From contig PWPS01000023.1 of the NCBI GenBank assembly GCA_003557065.1, positions 1 to 8,950 of the forward strand: a DNA stretch of 8,950 nt. The letters run 5' to 3'. Of the stretch, positions 6,231 through 8,950 are shown in pieces (the stretch's first letter is position 1; each line of letters opens with the position of its first letter). This DNA comes from Candidatus Nealsoniibacteriota bacterium (GTDB taxonomy: Bacteria; Patescibacteriota; Minisyncoccia; Minisyncoccales; PWPS01). The notes below the pieces were generated by a model that saw only the letters and a list, made by a program, of their open reading frames with translations, was not told where the DNA came from and did no database searches. Both the position numbers and the translations under genes were made by a program.

Positions 6231-8950
6231 ATGGTTTCCGCTAAAAAAATGTGTCTTCTCTTCGGGGTATCGCTCGCAACGATCCTTGTTTTCGGATTAA
6301 CGTTTTTAATATCTGCGGAAGAGGAGGACGATCTAATAATAGAAATCAAAACGACTGAACGGGAGTCGGTTTCCTTTTCTGTCATCTGGAGAACCGGAGG
6401 AATGGCCGATTGGGAGTTTATAGGAGAAGATCCTCTCGAAGATGAAAGTGAAGATGACAACCTGATTTTTAGAGAAAGAACTCGTGTTGATTATTTTTAC
6501 GGAGATGAAGAGGGAGGCGAAAAAATTATATTATTCAAACCGATCGGAAATGATCTCATAAGTAGAGTAACCTGGTCGGGTCAGTCGTTAACGGGAACCC
6601 TTCCGGAGGGATTAACAAAACTGGAGAACTTTCATCGATTGGATCTGAGTCGCAACAAAATGGATGAGGAAATACCTTCTTTTATCGGTGAATTTGAAGA
6701 TATAAGAAGAATTTATCTTGATAGAAATCTTCTCTCCGGCGAAATTCCTGAAGAAATAGGCGATCTGGAAAGATTGGAAATATTATCTCTGTCGGATAAT
6801 GATTTGGAAGGAATCATACCCTCATCAATTGGAAACTTAAAAGAATTGCAAGAGCTTTATCTTCATAATAATAAATTTACAAAATTTGAAGATTTAACGA
6901 AAGAAGAAGAAAAAGAAGACGGATTGATTTATCTGGAAAATTTAAAATTTTTAACATTAAAAAATAACAAAATCGAGGAGATACCTTCCGAGATAATAAA
7001 GTTTGAGAGCTTATATTCATTAATACTAAAAAATAATCGTTTATCCGATCTTTTTAAAATTTTTGAAGAGGAAGAGGATTATGAGATGAGGTTAAGTAAT
7101 CTTGGATATTTGAACGTATCGGACAATATGCTGGGTTGTGGCGGTGGTAATGTCGAAATACCCTATCAAATAGGAGATATAGAAGGACTACAAGAACTAA
7201 GCTCTTATCAACATCAAAGAAATTGGCATCCTCGCAGACTGTCGATAGATCTAAGATACAATTGTCTATCCTTTATACCTGAAAGCATCGGTAAGCTGCA
7301 AGCTCTCGACTCTCTGAGACTGGATAATAATTTCCTGGAAGGATTCACATTCTTGGACGAGGGTGATGAAATTAAAAGAAGTACCGAAAGTGAAGAGCAT
7401 GAAGAGGCTTTTCCGACAACCGTGGGAAATTTGGAAAAGAAAGAAAACCCTCTCAAATTTTCTCTTCTTTCTCTTTACAATAATCGCTTGACGGGAACTA
7501 TCCCGGAAGAGATAGGAAAGCTTAACAATCTTTCCGTATTAAGATTGCAAAACAATAAGCTGGACGGAATAATTCCCCGGGAATTGTTTAACATAGAAGA
7601 GTTAACCACTCTAAATTTGGAAAACAATAAGCTAGAACTTGAAAATGACGAAGGTTATTACGCAATATCCGAAAACCTTAAACGTTTCTTCGGAGCCAGA
7701 AATAAAATAGTTGGAATTCCCGAAGGTCTTCGAATGCCTTCCGTAAAATTTCTACACCTTGAAGAAAATAAATTGGAAAATATTTCGGATAATTTCGGTA
7801 ACAATTTCGGCTCTGTCCTTTTGGAGTTAACACTCAATAAGAATAAAATTCAAGAAATACCGGAAAGTTTTTCTGATCTTCAAAATCTATATTATTTGGA
7901 TTTGGGATCAAATCTTCTTTCCGAATTTCCAAATGAAATAACCGAACTGAAAAGTCTACAATACTTGAATCTGTCCAGACAAGCCGACTTCGATCTCGAG
8001 AGCTTCTCCTTGAAAGGAGAGATGTCCGGAAGCGTCCCCACCGACATAACCGACCTCGGTGATCTGAAAGTGTTGCTCCTTCAAAACAATAAGCTAACCG
8101 ACCTCCCCGAGGAGGAGTGGGGTAATATGTTTTCTTTAGTTTATTTCTACGCACAAAGCAATAATATTGAAAATCTACCGGAGGAAATGGGTAATTTATC
8201 ATCCCTGGAAAGGCTTTATCTTAACAACAACTCAATAATTACAAGCATCCCGGATAAACTAACCGAAACCGACTCACTAAAAAGAGCTTATTTTCAATTC
8301 AACGAAATCACAGGGAATCTACCGGAAAATAGTAACTGGAACAGACTACAAAGATTCTTTGCGGACGAAAATAATCTCACGGGAGGAATACATGATGATT
8401 TTGTAGAAAACTTAAACTCCTTAATCTTTTTCAGTCTATTTAAAAACAATCTCGACGGTCAAATTTCGGAAAAAATAGACTCTATGACGCCGCTCAAATG
8501 GTGGGATATCTCTTTAAACGAAATCGGCGGCTCCTTGCCGGAAGAGATAGAAAGCCTGAAAGTTTTGGAGATGATCGATTTTAATAATAATAAAATAATT
8601 TCCGTGCCGAATGAAATAAATGAGGCGACCGGGTTGGTGAGTGTATATGGGTTTGAGAATGAAATTCAAGAATTCGCGGAAAGTATTGAATATTTATCCG
8701 GATTAAGACATTTTGATTTTCACCAAAACTCAATCAGCACGGATTTTCCCGAGGGCGTAGAATCTCTTCCGAGACTTATATATTTCAGCTTCGGTGAAAA
8801 TGGAACCGTTGGCGGTGAAGTCAATTGGGATGAGTGGCTCGGAAGACTTCCAGAAGACATGCTTTTTTTAAACAATAATCAATTGGATGGTGATCTTGTA
8901 GACGGCATGCTTTCAGAAATCGGAGGAATGGTTTCCTTTAATATAAGAAA
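6231..8950 (+). CDS. Large secreted leucine-rich-repeat protein, 3' partial
   Basis: The frame stays open from ATG 6231 to the window edge, 906 codons, and continues beyond. An in-frame TGA at 6195 limits upstream starts; ATG 6249 is the only close alternative. Residues 5-29 look like a signal peptide (KKM, hydrophobic core, then LISA before EEE, possible cleavage after A29). Residues 30-118 are an acidic, beta-rich region I do not recognise. From about 119 I count some 29 leucine-rich repeats of about 23-24 residues, several of the LSGEIPEEIGDLERLEILSL kind (plant-type L.G.IP..IG.L), others shorter with IP/LP only. Some repeats carry acidic inserts. The only cysteines are C8 in the signal, C303 and C345. 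LRR arrays form curved solenoids that bind proteins or sugars, so a surface adhesin or host-recognition role is inferred. The anchor or other C-terminal domain is outside the window. Confidence 0.9.
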   Translation, partial: MVSAKKMCLLFGVSLATILVFGLTFLISAEEEDDLIIEIKTTERESVSFSVIWRTGGMADWEFIGEDPLEDESEDDNLIFRERTRVDYFYGDEEGGEKIILFKPIGNDLISRVTWSGQSLTGTLPEGLTKLENFHRLDLSRNKMDEEIPSFIGEFEDIRRIYLDRNLLSGEIPEEIGDLERLEILSLSDNDLEGIIPSSIGNLKELQELYLHNNKFTKFEDLTKEEEKEDGLIYLENLKFLTLKNNKIEEIPSEIIKFESLYSLILKNNRLSDLFKIFEEEEDYEMRLSNLGYLNVSDNMLGCGGGNVEIPYQIGDIEGLQELSSYQHQRNWHPRRLSIDLRYNCLSFIPESIGKLQALDSLRLDNNFLEGFTFLDEGDEIKRSTESEEHEEAFPTTVGNLEKKENPLKFSLLSLYNNRLTGTIPEEIGKLNNLSVLRLQNNKLDGIIPRELFNIEELTTLNLENNKLELENDEGYYAISENLKRFFGARNKIVGIPEGLRMPSVKFLHLEENKLENISDNFGNNFGSVLLELTLNKNKIQEIPESFSDLQNLYYLDLGSNLLSEFPNEITELKSLQYLNLSRQADFDLESFSLKGEMSGSVPTDITDLGDLKVLLLQNNKLTDLPEEEWGNMFSLVYFYAQSNNIENLPEEMGNLSSLERLYLNNNSIITSIPDKLTETDSLKRAYFQFNEITGNLPENSNWNRLQRFFADENNLTGGIHDDFVENLNSLIFFSLFKNNLDGQISEKIDSMTPLKWWDISLNEIGGSLPEEIESLKVLEMIDFNNNKIISVPNEINEATGLVSVYGFENEIQEFAESIEYLSGLRHFDFHQNSISTDFPEGVESLPRLIYFSFGENGTVGGEVNWDEWLGRLPEDMLFLNNNQLDGDLVDGMLSEIGGMVSFNIR

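Noticed and set aside
6128..6460. Minus-strand ORF across the divergent region and the LRR start
   Set aside because: It crosses both predicted promoters and mirrors the signal-peptide region of the LRR gene; its Ser-rich composition is a shadow of acidic codons.
7834..8202. Minus-strand ORF of 122 codons inside the LRR gene
   Set aside because: Antisense to canonical LRR coding sequence, no recognisable domain, low-complexity Arg/Ser composition.
1..8950. Alternative genetic code (UGA as Gly, as in Gracilibacteria and Absconditabacteria)
   Set aside because: No in-frame UGA occurs in the well-supported genes and Gly is encoded by normal GGN codons, so the standard code is sufficient.

Overview
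The window looks like a chromosomal segment of a Candidate Phyla Radiation (Patescibacteria) bacterium, probably Parcubacteria-like. This rests on AT-rich, tightly packed genes with strong AGA/GAA codon use and on three families I associate with that group: a TraR/DksA-type zinc protein with the 'GDWDT.FP.F' and 'LEEAADEVEE' blocks, an HerA/TraG-like ATPase with an N-terminal membrane anchor, and a membrane protein with an 'F.V.GI.PP...SLTE..F' domain. No in-frame UGA or other recoding is needed, so the standard code fits. No database was searched; family calls come from motifs and memory.

Layout. (a) 1-2243, plus strand: the 3' part of a large bitopic membrane protein (Pro/Glu-rich cytoplasmic stretch, one membrane span, a long outer part with an SH3b domain and a very acidic tail), then, 11 nt later, a DksA/TraR-family regulator. 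(b) 2240-4950, minus strand: an 808-residue ATPase preceded by a small acidic coiled-coil gene that seems to carry a one-base frameshift. The last bases of this unit overlap the end of the DksA-like gene, stop codon on stop codon. (c) 4983-6012, minus strand: a membrane-anchored LysM-LysM-M23 peptidoglycan hydrolase closed by a clear intrinsic terminator. (d) 6013-6230: a short divergent control region with two good sigma70-type promoters facing away from each other. (e) 6231-8950, plus strand: the first 906 residues of a secreted protein made almost entirely of leucine-rich repeats, many of the 'L.G.IP..IG.L' kind best known from plant receptors; it runs off the right edge.

How the parts may work together (inference): most products face the cell envelope. 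The LRR protein is a candidate surface adhesin or recognition protein, the SH3b and LysM/M23 proteins are candidate wall binders and remodelers, and the ATPase is a candidate motor for DNA or protein movement across the membrane. In host-attached, reduced-genome bacteria such a set would suit contact with another cell, but nothing in the sequence proves one joint system. The most unusual points are the long plant-type LRR protein behind a promoter that implies a leaderless mRNA, and the frameshifted small gene whose restored frame ends on an 8-base overlap with an ATPase start codon.
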